DNA of 7,306 nt, from positions 1-7,306 of the forward strand of contig JAMCWI010000111.1 in NCBI GenBank assembly GCA_023481335.1, written 5' to 3'. The position numbers were made by a program, and so were the translations under genes. The notes under the pieces are model-generated. The model saw only the letters and a program-made list of their open reading frames with translations. It was not told the origin of the DNA and made no database searches. This stretch comes from Bacillota bacterium (GTDB lineage Bacteria > Bacillota > Desulfotomaculia > Desulfotomaculales > Desulfotomaculaceae). Below are positions 1-5,861 of the stretch, piece by piece (position 1 is the first letter of the stretch; each line of letters opens with the position of its first letter).

Positions 1-193
1 AAAAAGAGATTACGGATAGTCTTAAGTTCTTTTCTGCGTTGTATTCGTAGTTTCATATCATCGTCAATGTCTATCGAAAGGGTCTATCATACCTTCACAC
101 TGACTGGACAGTGTTACCAAGAAACGAATTGACTCTGGTACTTATCTCCAATTATGACCTCCATTTGCTTGCTTTGTCCAGCTTTATCACAAC
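1..193. other. Left-edge region without a supportable gene
   Basis: This AT-rich stretch lies beyond the 6S RNA terminator. I see no coding region with a convincing ribosome binding site, and no tRNA. An 18-codon minus-strand frame starting at the ATG complementary to 54-56 (MKLRIQRRKELKTIRNLF) stays open to the window edge. It has no Shine-Dalgarno sequence and no recognisable family, so it is not called. The only structured element is the palindrome at 97-114. Confidence 0.5.
97..114. repeat. 18-bp perfect inverted repeat, possible operator
   Basis: ACACTG and CAGTGT are perfect inverted arms around a 6-base centre (ACTGGA). No T-run follows on either strand, so it does not look like a terminator. 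The length and symmetry would suit a dimeric repressor site. A possible minus-strand -10 (TATGAT) lies just beyond it, but I see no matching -35. The function is unknown. Confidence 0.3.
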
Positions 194-220
194 AAAAAAA
201 CACCTCACCACCGAGATGTT
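194..220 (-). terminator. Rho-independent terminator of the 6S RNA gene
   Basis: Read on the minus strand, AACATCTC pairs with GAGGTGTT (8 bp, one G-U) around a 6-base loop, and a run of seven T follows at 200-194. It lies about 20-30 nt after the 3' strand of the 6S closing stem. This fits termination of a 6S precursor that is then trimmed at its 3' end. Confidence 0.8.
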
Positions 221-240
221 CTAATGAATGCTTTATGTAA

Positions 241-441
241 ACCATAAGGAAACCCCACCGTGCCGTGTTTTTACCCAAAGTTTTTTGAACCTGTTCTCCA
301 ACAGGTGGGTGCCCTTCCGCAGCTTCCTGTTTCCTTATACTATGTAAGGTCTACATTCCCTTGCGAGAAATCGGGCTCCCTCTTTCTTCAATGTTGGCTC
401 AAAACTCCAGGTATAACACGCACAAAGCAGGGCAATTAAAT
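241..441 (-). ncRNA. ssrS: 6S RNA (RNA polymerase regulator)
   Basis: 6S RNA binds the housekeeping sigma-factor RNA polymerase by imitating an open promoter, and represses transcription in slow growth. I see the expected architecture on the minus strand. A long interrupted closing stem forms from GTGC/GTGTT near 424-415 with AACAC/GCAC near 270-260, continuing with TACC-GGTA and GAGCC-GGTTC. A purine-rich 5' bubble strand lies around 395-381. A bubble-flanking stem pairs GGGAGCCC (380-373) with GGGCACCC (314-307), with one A-A mismatch. A small CCTGTT/AACAGG hairpin sits on the 3' bubble side (305-290), and an upper arm ends in ATGTA/TACAT. The conserved strings GGGCACCCACCT, GGTTCAA and CGGCACGG match what I remember of the 6S family. 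A promoter and a terminator flank it at the right spacing. The 5' end (about 441) is inferred from the promoter; the mature 3' end is approximate. No covariance search was run. Confidence 0.82.
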
Positions 442-447
442 TTTATA

Positions 448-476
448 TTTATAACTATTTTCAATCATTATGTTAA
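448..476 (-). promoter_or_regulatory. Sigma-A-type promoter of the 6S RNA gene
   Basis: On the minus strand a -35 TTAACA (476-471) and a -10 TATAAA (453-448) are separated by exactly 17 bp. This predicts a start near 441, just before the 5' strand of the 6S closing stem. A second TATAAA copy (447-442) lies directly downstream and could shift the start by a few bases. Confidence 0.65.
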
Positions 477-590
477 CACAGCCTAACTAAATTCGCAAGT
501 CTTCCAACGCACCGGTTATCACCCTTATTTTTCCAAAAAACTACATATATAGACGACGTGGCCGGTTTCAACCGGTAATTCTTAACTTTT

Positions 591-1172
591 TTACTGCTCC
601 CAAATAGCCCGTGCCAATTTATACTCTTTCTCTGTGTCGATATCCATTGATAATTGATAGGGGCAAACACAAAGTTTAATAAGCCGATCCCGGTACTTGT
701 TGATGATTTGCCGTCCTCCTGCGTCCCCGGAAAGCTGTACCAGTTGTTCCTTTAACGTAATGTCAAAAAGTACCGGGTGGCCGGTCTCCCCGCTTCTTAC
801 AATGGGGGCTCCCGTATTGGTAAAGGTATCAACCATGCGGTTGATGATCTGCGGGCAAATAAAGGGTTGGTCCACCAGCAAAAACAAGATTCCCCTGGCA
901 TGTGGTGATACTGCCGCTGCGCCTGCGGCCACCGATGTGCCCTGACCTTCTTCGTAGCGTGGGTTATGGGCTAGGTTCACATCATAACCGGCCAGCACTT
1001 GTTTTATCTCTCTTTGGTGGGCACCTGTGACCACAATGGTCTCACTTACCTTGGACTGAAGGGTATTTTCCACAACATGCTCCAGCAGCGTTTTTGTGCC
1101 CAACTTTAAAAACTGCTTGGGTCTGCCCATGCGCCGGGAAAGACCGGCAGCCAGGATCACGGCTGAGATCAT
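591..1172 (-). CDS. mocA: MocA/YgfJ-type molybdenum cofactor cytidylyltransferase
   Basis: This is a 193-residue nucleotidyltransferase of the MobA/MocA fold. It likely transfers CMP from CTP to molybdopterin, giving the dinucleotide cofactor of xanthine dehydrogenase-family enzymes; it acts in the cytosol. The sequence shows the N-terminal nucleotide-binding signature LAAGLSRRMGRPK (residues 8-19), VDQP (100-103) in the metal/nucleotide site, GHPVLF (131-136), GDAGGR (149-154) and a C-terminal DIDT (177-180). All are typical of this subfamily, and the length is normal. The start ATG is preceded by an excellent GGAGGTGA site and overlaps the yqeC stop as ATGA, which implies translational coupling in one transcript. 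The next-door hydroxylase operon supports MocA over MobA. CTP rather than GTP use, and any role in selenium insertion, cannot be read directly. No terminator was found between this gene and the 6S promoter. Confidence 0.88.
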   Translation of the reverse strand: MISAVILAAGLSRRMGRPKQFLKLGTKTLLEHVVENTLQSKVSETIVVTGAHQREIKQVLAGYDVNLAHNPRYEEGQGTSVAAGAAAVSPHARGILFLLVDQPFICPQIINRMVDTFTNTGAPIVRSGETGHPVLFDITLKEQLVQLSGDAGGRQIINKYRDRLIKLCVCPYQLSMDIDTEKEYKLARAIWEQ

Positions 1173-1927
1173 TTAATCACCTCCAGAACAGGAGTGCCCG
1201 AAACGGCAGAAGTTAGCAGCACATTACGGACGGAAGGAGTTAACAATTGCATTGCCAGTGCCTTGGCTCGATCCGTCTCCTTCAGGAAATCCACTTTGTT
1301 CAGGACAGGGGTAAATTGAACGCTCGGCGTTGCCTCCCTTATTTTTTGCTCGTAGTACCGGAAAACTCTCACAACGGTCGTTTCCGTAACGGGCTCACCG
1401 AGCCGCTGCGCCGCAGCCGTGACAGCCAGAGAGGCACGGTGTACGGTTTCCTCACTAAGGGGACGACCCAGAATATCCAGCCCCACCACTGCTAAAACCG
1501 TCGTCGCCAGGGACGGCACCACCGGCTCATATTCTGCCGGCGCTTTCATGGACTTGCCCCGGGAACCGTCTGCTTCCACCAGGACATAATCAAACAGACC
1601 GGAACGATAAATTTCATCCAAACACTCTTTGCTTAAACCGGTTGCTTTTTGTTCCTCAGTCAGCCCTGCAGCCACCGCCAAAATCGGTGTCTTAGCATGA
1701 AATTCTTTCAGTTTACTAAGAAGATCCTGCTCCTTCTCCAGTAAAATCTGCGGGCTGCATATTCTTAACTGCCGGTAATACATTTTGGTGCTGGTGGTCA
1801 CCAGCACCCTGGCCCCCGCGGCCGCGCATTCCCTGGCCAACAAAGTCATTAGGCTGGTCTTGCCACCGGCCCCCACGAAGCAGATCATTTCTTTGTTTTT
1901 CAGTTGAAGGGCATCCGTCAGTCCCAT
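1169..1927 (-). CDS. yqeC: YqeC family accessory protein for (selenium-dependent) molybdenum hydroxylase
   Basis: This 252-residue protein matches the YqeC family, named in annotation as a putative selenium-dependent hydroxylase accessory protein and found beside yqeB, mocA and xdh-type genes. Its biochemical step is not established. The sequence shows a Walker-A-like P-loop GAGGKTS (19-25) in the N-terminal Rossmann region, TTSTKM (44-49), the family hallmark VEADGSRGK (117-125) with downstream KAP and VVP, and a G-protein-like NKVD (210-213). It is therefore probably a nucleotide-binding or NTPase protein of the cytosol. There is no signal peptide or membrane segment. The start ATG has an AGAGGAAG site 6 nt upstream and sits two bases after the stop of a 26-codon mini-ORF. 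The gene overlaps mocA by 4 bp. It runs divergently from the hydroxylase structural genes and shares their control region. The usual third partner, yqeB, is not in this window. Confidence 0.88.
   Translation of the reverse strand: MGLTDALQLKNKEMICFVGAGGKTSLMTLLARECAAAGARVLVTTSTKMYYRQLRICSPQILLEKEQDLLSKLKEFHAKTPILAVAAGLTEEQKATGLSKECLDEIYRSGLFDYVLVEADGSRGKSMKAPAEYEPVVPSLATTVLAVVGLDILGRPLSEETVHRASLAVTAAAQRLGEPVTETTVVRVFRYYEQKIREATPSVQFTPVLNKVDFLKETDRAKALAMQLLTPSVRNVLLTSAVSGTPVLEVIK
1177..1184 (-). promoter_or_regulatory. Strong ribosome binding site of mocA inside the yqeC 3' end
   Basis: GGAGGTGA on the minus strand is an almost perfect match to the 16S rRNA tail. It ends 4 nt before the mocA ATG (1172). 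It lies within the last codons of yqeC and fixes the mocA start at the ATGA overlap. Confidence 0.8.
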
Positions 1928-1929
1928 GG

Positions 1930-2010
1930 TTAACTTCCTCTACCCGAGTTGCCGGTATTTCTCTTTGCCATGACGGCATCCACTCCTTTTATCACGACCG
2001 GAATGTCCAT
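1930..2010 (-). CDS. Putative 26-codon leader ORF directly before yqeC
   Basis: This frame encodes 26 residues, beginning MDIPVVIKGVDAVMAKR, and stops (TAA) two bases before the yqeC ATG. Its ATG directly abuts the TAG of an upstream 14-codon frame (TAGATG). A GGAAAGG lies about 8 nt upstream of its start. The tight stop-start spacing suggests translational coupling into yqeC. The start VVIKG is loosely like the N-terminus of YqeB proteins (VIKGAGD), which would make it a decayed YqeB remnant, but the similarity ends after about five residues and I do not rely on it. Expression is unproven and this could be chance. Confidence 0.3.
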   Translation of the reverse strand: MDIPVVIKGVDAVMAKRNTGNSGRGS

Positions 2011-2028
2011 CTATATCAACCTTTCCGG
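1998..2028 (-). promoter_or_regulatory. Possible hairpin over the mini-ORF junction
   Basis: On the minus strand CCGGAA (2028-2023) and TTCCGG (2003-1998) form a 6-bp GC-rich stem. The 19-nt loop holds the stop of the first mini-ORF and the start of the second. The left arm overlaps the GGAAAGG ribosome site of the second frame, so the stem could limit its translation. The stem is short, and this remains an inference. Confidence 0.25.
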
Positions 2029-2055
2029 ATGATCCAGCAACATTGTTTCAGGCAT
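2011..2055 (-). CDS. Putative 14-codon leader peptide in the yqeC transcript
   Basis: The frame reads MPETMLLDHPERLI and ends with TAG. AGAGGG lies 5-6 nt before the ATG, a good ribosome binding site. It starts about 48 nt after the predicted transcription start of the yqeC promoter. The following 26-codon frame is in the same phase, so the two are separated by a single amber codon. The frame is also open further upstream, to an ATG at 2157, but that part precedes the predicted start site. There is no recognisable family. The peptide shows no run of one amino acid as expected of a classical attenuator. Confidence 0.3.
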   Translation of the reverse strand: MPETMLLDHPERLI

Positions 2056-2109
2056 ATGAACCCTCTTTTTTTGTGTGATGGCTTTGAAATCAGGCAATTC
2101 GATGAAATC

Positions 2110-2139
2110 ATTATACTTTTGTTTTGTCAAAGCAGTCAA
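2110..2139 (-). promoter_or_regulatory. Strong promoter of the yqeC-mocA operon
   Basis: On the minus strand the -35 TTGACT (2139-2134) and a consensus -10 TATAAT (2115-2110) are 18 bp apart. This predicts a start near 2103 and a leader of about 175 nt before yqeC. A dyad (TTGTC at 2124-2128, GACAA at 2144-2148) is centred on the -35 box and includes the palindrome TCAATTGA (2136-2143). It would be a suitable repressor site. Confidence 0.65.
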
Positions 2140-2200
2140 TTGAGACAATCTCTGCATAAACAGCAGAATAAATCAACATATAGATGACTTGTCCGTTTTT

Positions 2201-2209
2201 TGATAAAAT
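2201..2209 (+). promoter_or_regulatory. Candidate extended -10 promoter of the hydroxylase operon
   Basis: TGATAAAAT reads as TG-A-TAAAAT, an extended -10 element. No good -35 lies 17 bp upstream (TAGATG). The predicted start near 2216 would leave a leader of about 50 nt to the TTG start at 2269, but only about 10 nt to the ATG at 2227. A weak core promoter would suit activator-dependent expression, but no activator site is identified. Confidence 0.4.
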
Positions 2210-2255
2210 AAATTGTTAGGCATTTTATGAATCAAAAATACATCATTACTGGATT

Positions 2256-2262
2256 GGGAGGG
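2256..2262 (+). promoter_or_regulatory. Ribosome binding site that favours a TTG start at 2269
   Basis: GGGAGGG lies 6 nt before the TTG codon at 2269-2271. The in-frame ATG at 2227 has only a weak TTAGG upstream. Family homology also begins at the TTG (MFTIQQLVQP), which supports this start. Confidence 0.65.
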
Positions 2263-2268
2263 CTTCGC

Positions 2269-3066
2269 TTGTTTACCATACAACAATTAGTACAACCCGA
2301 CACCCTTGAAGAAGCCTACGATGTTTTGACGAGGGACATCAGCAATACAATCCTGGGCGGCTGTGCTTTCCTACGCTTGGGGTCCAAAAAAATCGGCACC
2401 GCCATTGATTTGTCAAAACTTAATTTAAACGGCATTAAGGAGCAGGGGGATTTTATCGAAATCGGAGCCATGACCACATTTCGGGATCTTGAAATCAGCC
2501 CTGTTTTAAAGGAATCTTTCAATGGCGTATTACCTCAATCAGTTAGCCATATTATCGGGGTTCAGTTTCGGAACATTGTCACGGTGGGTGCCACGGTTTA
2601 TTCGAAATTTGGTTTTTCCGATTTGCTCACCGCTCTGTTGGCTTTGGATACCGATGTGGAGCTGTATAAAGCGGGCCGGATGCCGCTGGCGGAGTTTCTC
2701 GAAAAATCTCCCCAAAGGGATATTCTCACCCGGGTATTCATTAAGAAGAATAGCTGCAAAGCTGTTTATAAGGATCTGAGAAATTCCCAAAGCGATTTTC
2801 CGGTTCTCAATGTTGCCGTTTCACAAAAAGATGACCGGTGGCGTGTGGTGGTTGGGGCCAGGCCTTTAAGGGCGCAAATTTCCCAACAAGCCTCGGAGGA
2901 ACTTTCCCAGGGAGGGGCCAGTCCTGCCGGTATCGCCTCAGCAGCCCGCTTAGCGGCAGAGGAATTATCCTTTGGCAGCAACATCCGGGGCAGCGCTGAA
3001 TATCGAAAGGCCATGTGCAAAGTACTGGTTGAAAGAGCCGTTACGGAGGTACTGCAATGCAAATAG
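2269..3066 (+). CDS. FAD-binding medium subunit of a xanthine dehydrogenase-family enzyme (XdhB/CoxM-like)
   Basis: This 265-residue subunit (from the TTG start) likely carries FAD and passes electrons from the [2Fe-2S] subunit to the final acceptor. It starts with the family-like FTIQQLVQPDTLEEAYDVL. It then shows the first flavin loop, LGGCAFLRLG (29-38), IDLSKL (46-51), IGAMTTFRDLEIS (65-77), then QFRNIVTVGATVYSKFGFSD (99-118), and a C-terminal CO-dehydrogenase flavoprotein-type region ending near residue 265. Against better-known members, the loop AGGTDL is replaced by GGCAFL and the GGN after the RN motif by GAT. Both sit where the FAD pyrophosphate would bind, so flavin binding is inferred from the family and not proven. 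An in-frame ATG at 2227 would add 14 unrelated residues (MNQKYIITGLGGLR) and is less likely. It is the first gene of a B-C-A operon and overlaps the next gene by 10 bp. Confidence 0.85.
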   Translation: MFTIQQLVQPDTLEEAYDVLTRDISNTILGGCAFLRLGSKKIGTAIDLSKLNLNGIKEQGDFIEIGAMTTFRDLEISPVLKESFNGVLPQSVSHIIGVQFRNIVTVGATVYSKFGFSDLLTALLALDTDVELYKAGRMPLAEFLEKSPQRDILTRVFIKKNSCKAVYKDLRNSQSDFPVLNVAVSQKDDRWRVVVGARPLRAQISQQASEELSQGGASPAGIASAARLAAEELSFGSNIRGSAEYRKAMCKVLVERAVTEVLQCK

Positions 3067-3506
3067 AAGCCATTATTAACAACAAAAAGGTTGCCTGGGA
3101 AATAGAAAACGATGAGTTGCTGGCGGATACGCTTAGGGCCAAGGGACTGTTAAGCATCCGCCAGGGCTGCGATACCTCCTGCTGCGGCCTGTGCACCGTC
3201 TGGATAGAAGGCAAGCCCACCCTGTCCTGTACCACCCTCTCCTTTCGGATCAACGGCAAAAACGTGACCACCATTGAAGGTATTCAGGAAGAAGCGGCGG
3301 CCTTTGCCCAGGTGCTTGTGGCGGAGGGTGCCGACCAGTGCGGGTTCTGCAGCCCGGGCTTCATTATGACGGTGCTGGCCATGAAAAATGAATTGAAAAA
3401 CCCTGCAGAAGAGGAGATCATTCACTATTTAACCGGTAACCTGTGCCGGTGCACCGGTTATATGGGACAGTTAAGGGCCGTTAAAAAGTATCTGGGGGTT
3501 GAATAA
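3057..3506 (+). CDS. [2Fe-2S] small subunit of a xanthine dehydrogenase-family enzyme (XdhC/CoxS-like)
   Basis: This 149-residue protein is of normal family length and holds both iron-sulfur clusters that link the Mo site to FAD. The N-terminal plant-ferredoxin-like domain ligates one cluster through C38-x4-C43-x2-C46-x11-C58. An extra Cys42 makes the unusual SCCGLC. The C-terminal helical domain ligates the second through C95-x2-C98-x31-C130-x-C132, in QCGFCSPG and NLCRCTGY. All eight expected ligands are present. GGAGGT lies 6 nt before its ATG, inside the end of the FAD subunit gene, and the 10-bp overlap suggests coupled translation. There is no twin-arginine signal, so the enzyme is probably cytoplasmic. 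Confidence 0.93.
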   Translation: MQIEAIINNKKVAWEIENDELLADTLRAKGLLSIRQGCDTSCCGLCTVWIEGKPTLSCTTLSFRINGKNVTTIEGIQEEAAAFAQVLVAEGADQCGFCSPGFIMTVLAMKNELKNPAEEEIIHYLTGNLCRCTGYMGQLRAVKKYLGVE

Positions 3507-3509
3507 AAT

Positions 3510-5798
3510 ATGAATTTCATTGGTAAAGGCATACCCAAAATAGACGGCATCAGCATTGCCACGGGCAAACCCGTCTACACAGAGGACCTGGTCATGGCCA
3601 ATGCCCTGGTGGTAAAAATCCTGCGCAGTCCCCACGCCTTTGCAAAAATTACATCCATCGATACAGCCCAGGCCGAAAATCTGCCCGGCGTTGCCTGCAT
3701 TCTCACCCATCGGGATGTTCCCAAAATAAGGTTTACGTTGGCCGGACAGTCCTATCCAGAGCCTTCTCCCTACGACCGCTACATACTGGATGAAATGGTT
3801 CGCTACGTAGGGGACGAAGTGGCCATCATTGCCGCTGTGGATGAAAAGACCGCAGTCAAGGCCATGCATCTTATTAAGGTAGAGTATGAAGTCTTTGAAC
3901 CGGTCTTGGATTTTGAAAAAGCCGAAGGACACCCTTCCGTCGTCCACCCCGAAGACGACCTGCATTGCAATTTTGATATTGGCTTAAACAAAGACAAGAA
4001 TATCGCTTCCTCCAAGTATGTGGAAATCGGAGACGTTGAGGAAGAATTAAAGAAATGTGACGTGGTGGTGGAAGAGACTTATTATACCCAAGCCCAGGCC
4101 CATGCCATGATGGAAACCTACCGGGCCTTCAGCTATCTTGACCATAGCGGCAGGCTGGTGGTGGTGAGCTCAACCCAGATCCCCTTCCATGTGCGAAGGC
4201 AGTTGGCCAGGGCGCTGCAGATTCCCGCCAGCCGGATAAGGGTGGTTAAGCCAAGGATCGGCGGCGGTTTTGGCGGCAAGCAGACCGGTGCCGTAGAGGT
4301 TTTTGCTGCCATTGTCACGTTAAAAACCGGCCAACCGGCGAAGATTATCTACGATAGAAAGGAAACCTTCACCTGCACCACCAGCCGCCATGCCATGCGG
4401 TTAAAGGTTCGGCTGGGTGCAGATTTGGACGGCACCATCCGGGCTTTGGACATCCAAGGCCTATCGGATACCGGAGCCTACGGGGAACACGCCCCCACAG
4501 TCTTTTCCGTGGTGGGAGAAAAAACCCTTCCTTTATATAACAAAACAAAGGCCGTTCGCTTTTTGGGCAATGCGGTTTATACCAACAAAATGCCCGCCGG
4601 GGCTTTGCGGGGCTACGGTGCCACCCAGGGAACCTTTGCGCTGGAATGCACTGTGAACAAGCTGGCACAAAAACTGGGTATGGATCCGGCAGAAATTCGG
4701 CTGAAGAACCTCATCCGGCAAGGGGAAACCAGTCTTCCCTACCAGGGTAAACTTCTGGGCAGCTCCACCCTGGACAAATGCATTGAAACGGGCAAAAATC
4801 TCATCGGCTGGCAGGAGAAGTACCCCAGCCAAGAGGTGGGCAGCAATAAAGTGAGGGCGGTGGGTATGGCGGTTACCATGCAGGGTTCCGGCATCGCCGG
4901 GATCGATACCGCTTCTGCAGAAATTAGGCTGCATGATGAGGGCAACTATACACTGCTCATCGGCTCCACGGATATGGGAACCGGCAGCGATACCATCCTG
5001 GCGCAAATGGCCGCCGAAGTTCTGGAAACTTCCCTGGAGAATATCATTGTCAACGCCGCCGATACCGACGTTTCCCCTTATGATCCCGGCTCTTACGCTT
5101 CCAGCACCACCTATGTCACCGGTATGGCAGTGGTGAGGGCAGCCGAAGATTTAAAGAAGCAAATCTTAGAGCACGGTGCTAAATTCTTAGAGATTTCGCC
5201 TGCAGAAGTGGAGTTTGACGGAAAAACTTTGCAAACCCTGGACGGCAACAAAGCCATCGGCCTGCGGGAACTGGCACCCCTTCTGGTCCTCGGCACAGGC
5301 AAACAGCAGTTGGTAGGCACCGCCACCTATGGCAGTGACGTGTCCCCCCCGCCCTTTATTGCAGGTTTTGCCGAGGTGGAAGTGGATAAGGAGACCGGCA
5401 AAGTGGATTTGCTGGATTATGTGGCGGTTGTGGATTGTGGGACGGTGATCAATTCAAATCTGGCCAGGATTCAGGTTGAAGGCGGCATTGTGCAGGGCAT
5501 CGGTATGGCCCTGTACGAAGATGTACGGTATGACCAAAAGGGCAATCTATTGACCAACTCCTTCATGCAGTACAAAATCCCCTGCCGAAAAGATATCGGG
5601 ACGGTGCGGGTGGCCTTTGAGGAAAGCTTTGAACCCACCGGCCCCTTCGGGGCAAAGTCCATCGGTGAGGTTGTTATCAATACACCGGCCCCGGCCATTG
5701 CCCATGCGGTGTTTAATGCAGTGGGCGTTCAAGTGACGACTCTCCCCATTACACCGGAAAAAGTCTTTATGGGTATGGGTATGGAAAAGGCAAAGTAA
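3510..5798 (+). CDS. Molybdopterin-binding catalytic subunit of a xanthine dehydrogenase-family hydroxylase (XdhA/CoxL-like)
   Basis: This 762-residue catalytic subunit is of normal length for stand-alone Mo subunits. It hydroxylates a C-H next to a hetero atom or carbonyl, using water oxygen at a Mo site. Visible features are the N-terminal domain with GKPVYTEDL (19-27) and VGDEVA (100-105), STQIPF with Gln223, GGGFGGK (251-257) of the cofactor site, RGYG with Arg367 (equivalent of bovine Arg880), GSTDMGTGSDT (485-495), and SIGEVV with the likely catalytic Glu720 (equivalent of Glu1261). The residue after GGGFGGK is Gln258, where bovine xanthine oxidase has Glu802, and GQG is GTG at 490-492. 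Xanthine as substrate is therefore uncertain; another purine or N-heterocycle is possible. Nearby YqeC and MocA suggest a dinucleotide cofactor, possibly with labile selenium. There is no in-frame TGA, so no selenocysteine. The gene starts 3 bp after the small-subunit stop with a poor ribosome site, suggesting coupling. Confidence 0.92.
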   Translation: MNFIGKGIPKIDGISIATGKPVYTEDLVMANALVVKILRSPHAFAKITSIDTAQAENLPGVACILTHRDVPKIRFTLAGQSYPEPSPYDRYILDEMVRYVGDEVAIIAAVDEKTAVKAMHLIKVEYEVFEPVLDFEKAEGHPSVVHPEDDLHCNFDIGLNKDKNIASSKYVEIGDVEEELKKCDVVVEETYYTQAQAHAMMETYRAFSYLDHSGRLVVVSSTQIPFHVRRQLARALQIPASRIRVVKPRIGGGFGGKQTGAVEVFAAIVTLKTGQPAKIIYDRKETFTCTTSRHAMRLKVRLGADLDGTIRALDIQGLSDTGAYGEHAPTVFSVVGEKTLPLYNKTKAVRFLGNAVYTNKMPAGALRGYGATQGTFALECTVNKLAQKLGMDPAEIRLKNLIRQGETSLPYQGKLLGSSTLDKCIETGKNLIGWQEKYPSQEVGSNKVRAVGMAVTMQGSGIAGIDTASAEIRLHDEGNYTLLIGSTDMGTGSDTILAQMAAEVLETSLENIIVNAADTDVSPYDPGSYASSTTYVTGMAVVRAAEDLKKQILEHGAKFLEISPAEVEFDGKTLQTLDGNKAIGLRELAPLLVLGTGKQQLVGTATYGSDVSPPPFIAGFAEVEVDKETGKVDLLDYVAVVDCGTVINSNLARIQVEGGIVQGIGMALYEDVRYDQKGNLLTNSFMQYKIPCRKDIGTVRVAFEESFEPTGPFGAKSIGEVVINTPAPAIAHAVFNAVGVQVTTLPITPEKVFMGMGMEKAK

Positions 5799-5812
5799 AT
5801 CTACCGAATCAT

Positions 5813-5852
5813 AAAAAACAGCCCCAACTTCATCAAGTTGGAGCTGTTTTTT
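5813..5852. terminator. Bidirectional rho-independent terminator between the hydroxylase operon and aspS
   Basis: AAAAAACAGCCCCAACTT (5813-5830) pairs with AAGTTGGAGCTGTTTTTT (5835-5852) over 18 positions, with one C-A mismatch and a CATC loop. There are six T on the plus strand and six A on the other side, so it can stop transcription both ways. It starts 15 nt after the large-subunit stop and ends 10 nt from the aspS stop. Confidence 0.9.
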
Positions 5853-5861
5853 GCTTAATTG

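Noticed and set aside
1..56. 18-codon minus-strand frame open to the left edge
   Set aside because: No ribosome binding site, no recognisable family, and too short to separate from chance.
562..575. CCGGTTTCAACCGG palindrome after mocA as a terminator
   Set aside because: The loop would be only 2 nt and no T-run follows on the minus strand, so it is not a convincing terminator.
697..945. Plus-strand 82-codon frame opposite mocA
   Set aside because: It is the antisense reading of a well-supported gene, with no ribosome site or family features.
2011..2157. 48-codon minus-strand frame starting at an ATG at 2157-2155 and ending at the TAG at 2011
   Set aside because: Its first half lies upstream of and across the predicted yqeC promoter, so that start would not be in the transcript. 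Only the last 14 codons have a ribosome site.
2227..2268. ATG at 2227 as start of the FAD subunit
   Set aside because: It has a weak ribosome site, lies very close to the predicted transcription start, and the extra 14 residues do not resemble the family. TTG at 2269 is preferred, though ATG is not excluded.
3471..3965. Minus-strand 164-codon frame opposite the Mo subunit start
   Set aside because: It lies antisense to a strongly supported coding region and shows no protein-family signals; a shadow frame.
5768..5788. Repeat of GGGTAT units at the end of the Mo subunit gene (MGMGME)
   Set aside because: Only a short low-complexity tail in frame; no sign of a functional repeat array.
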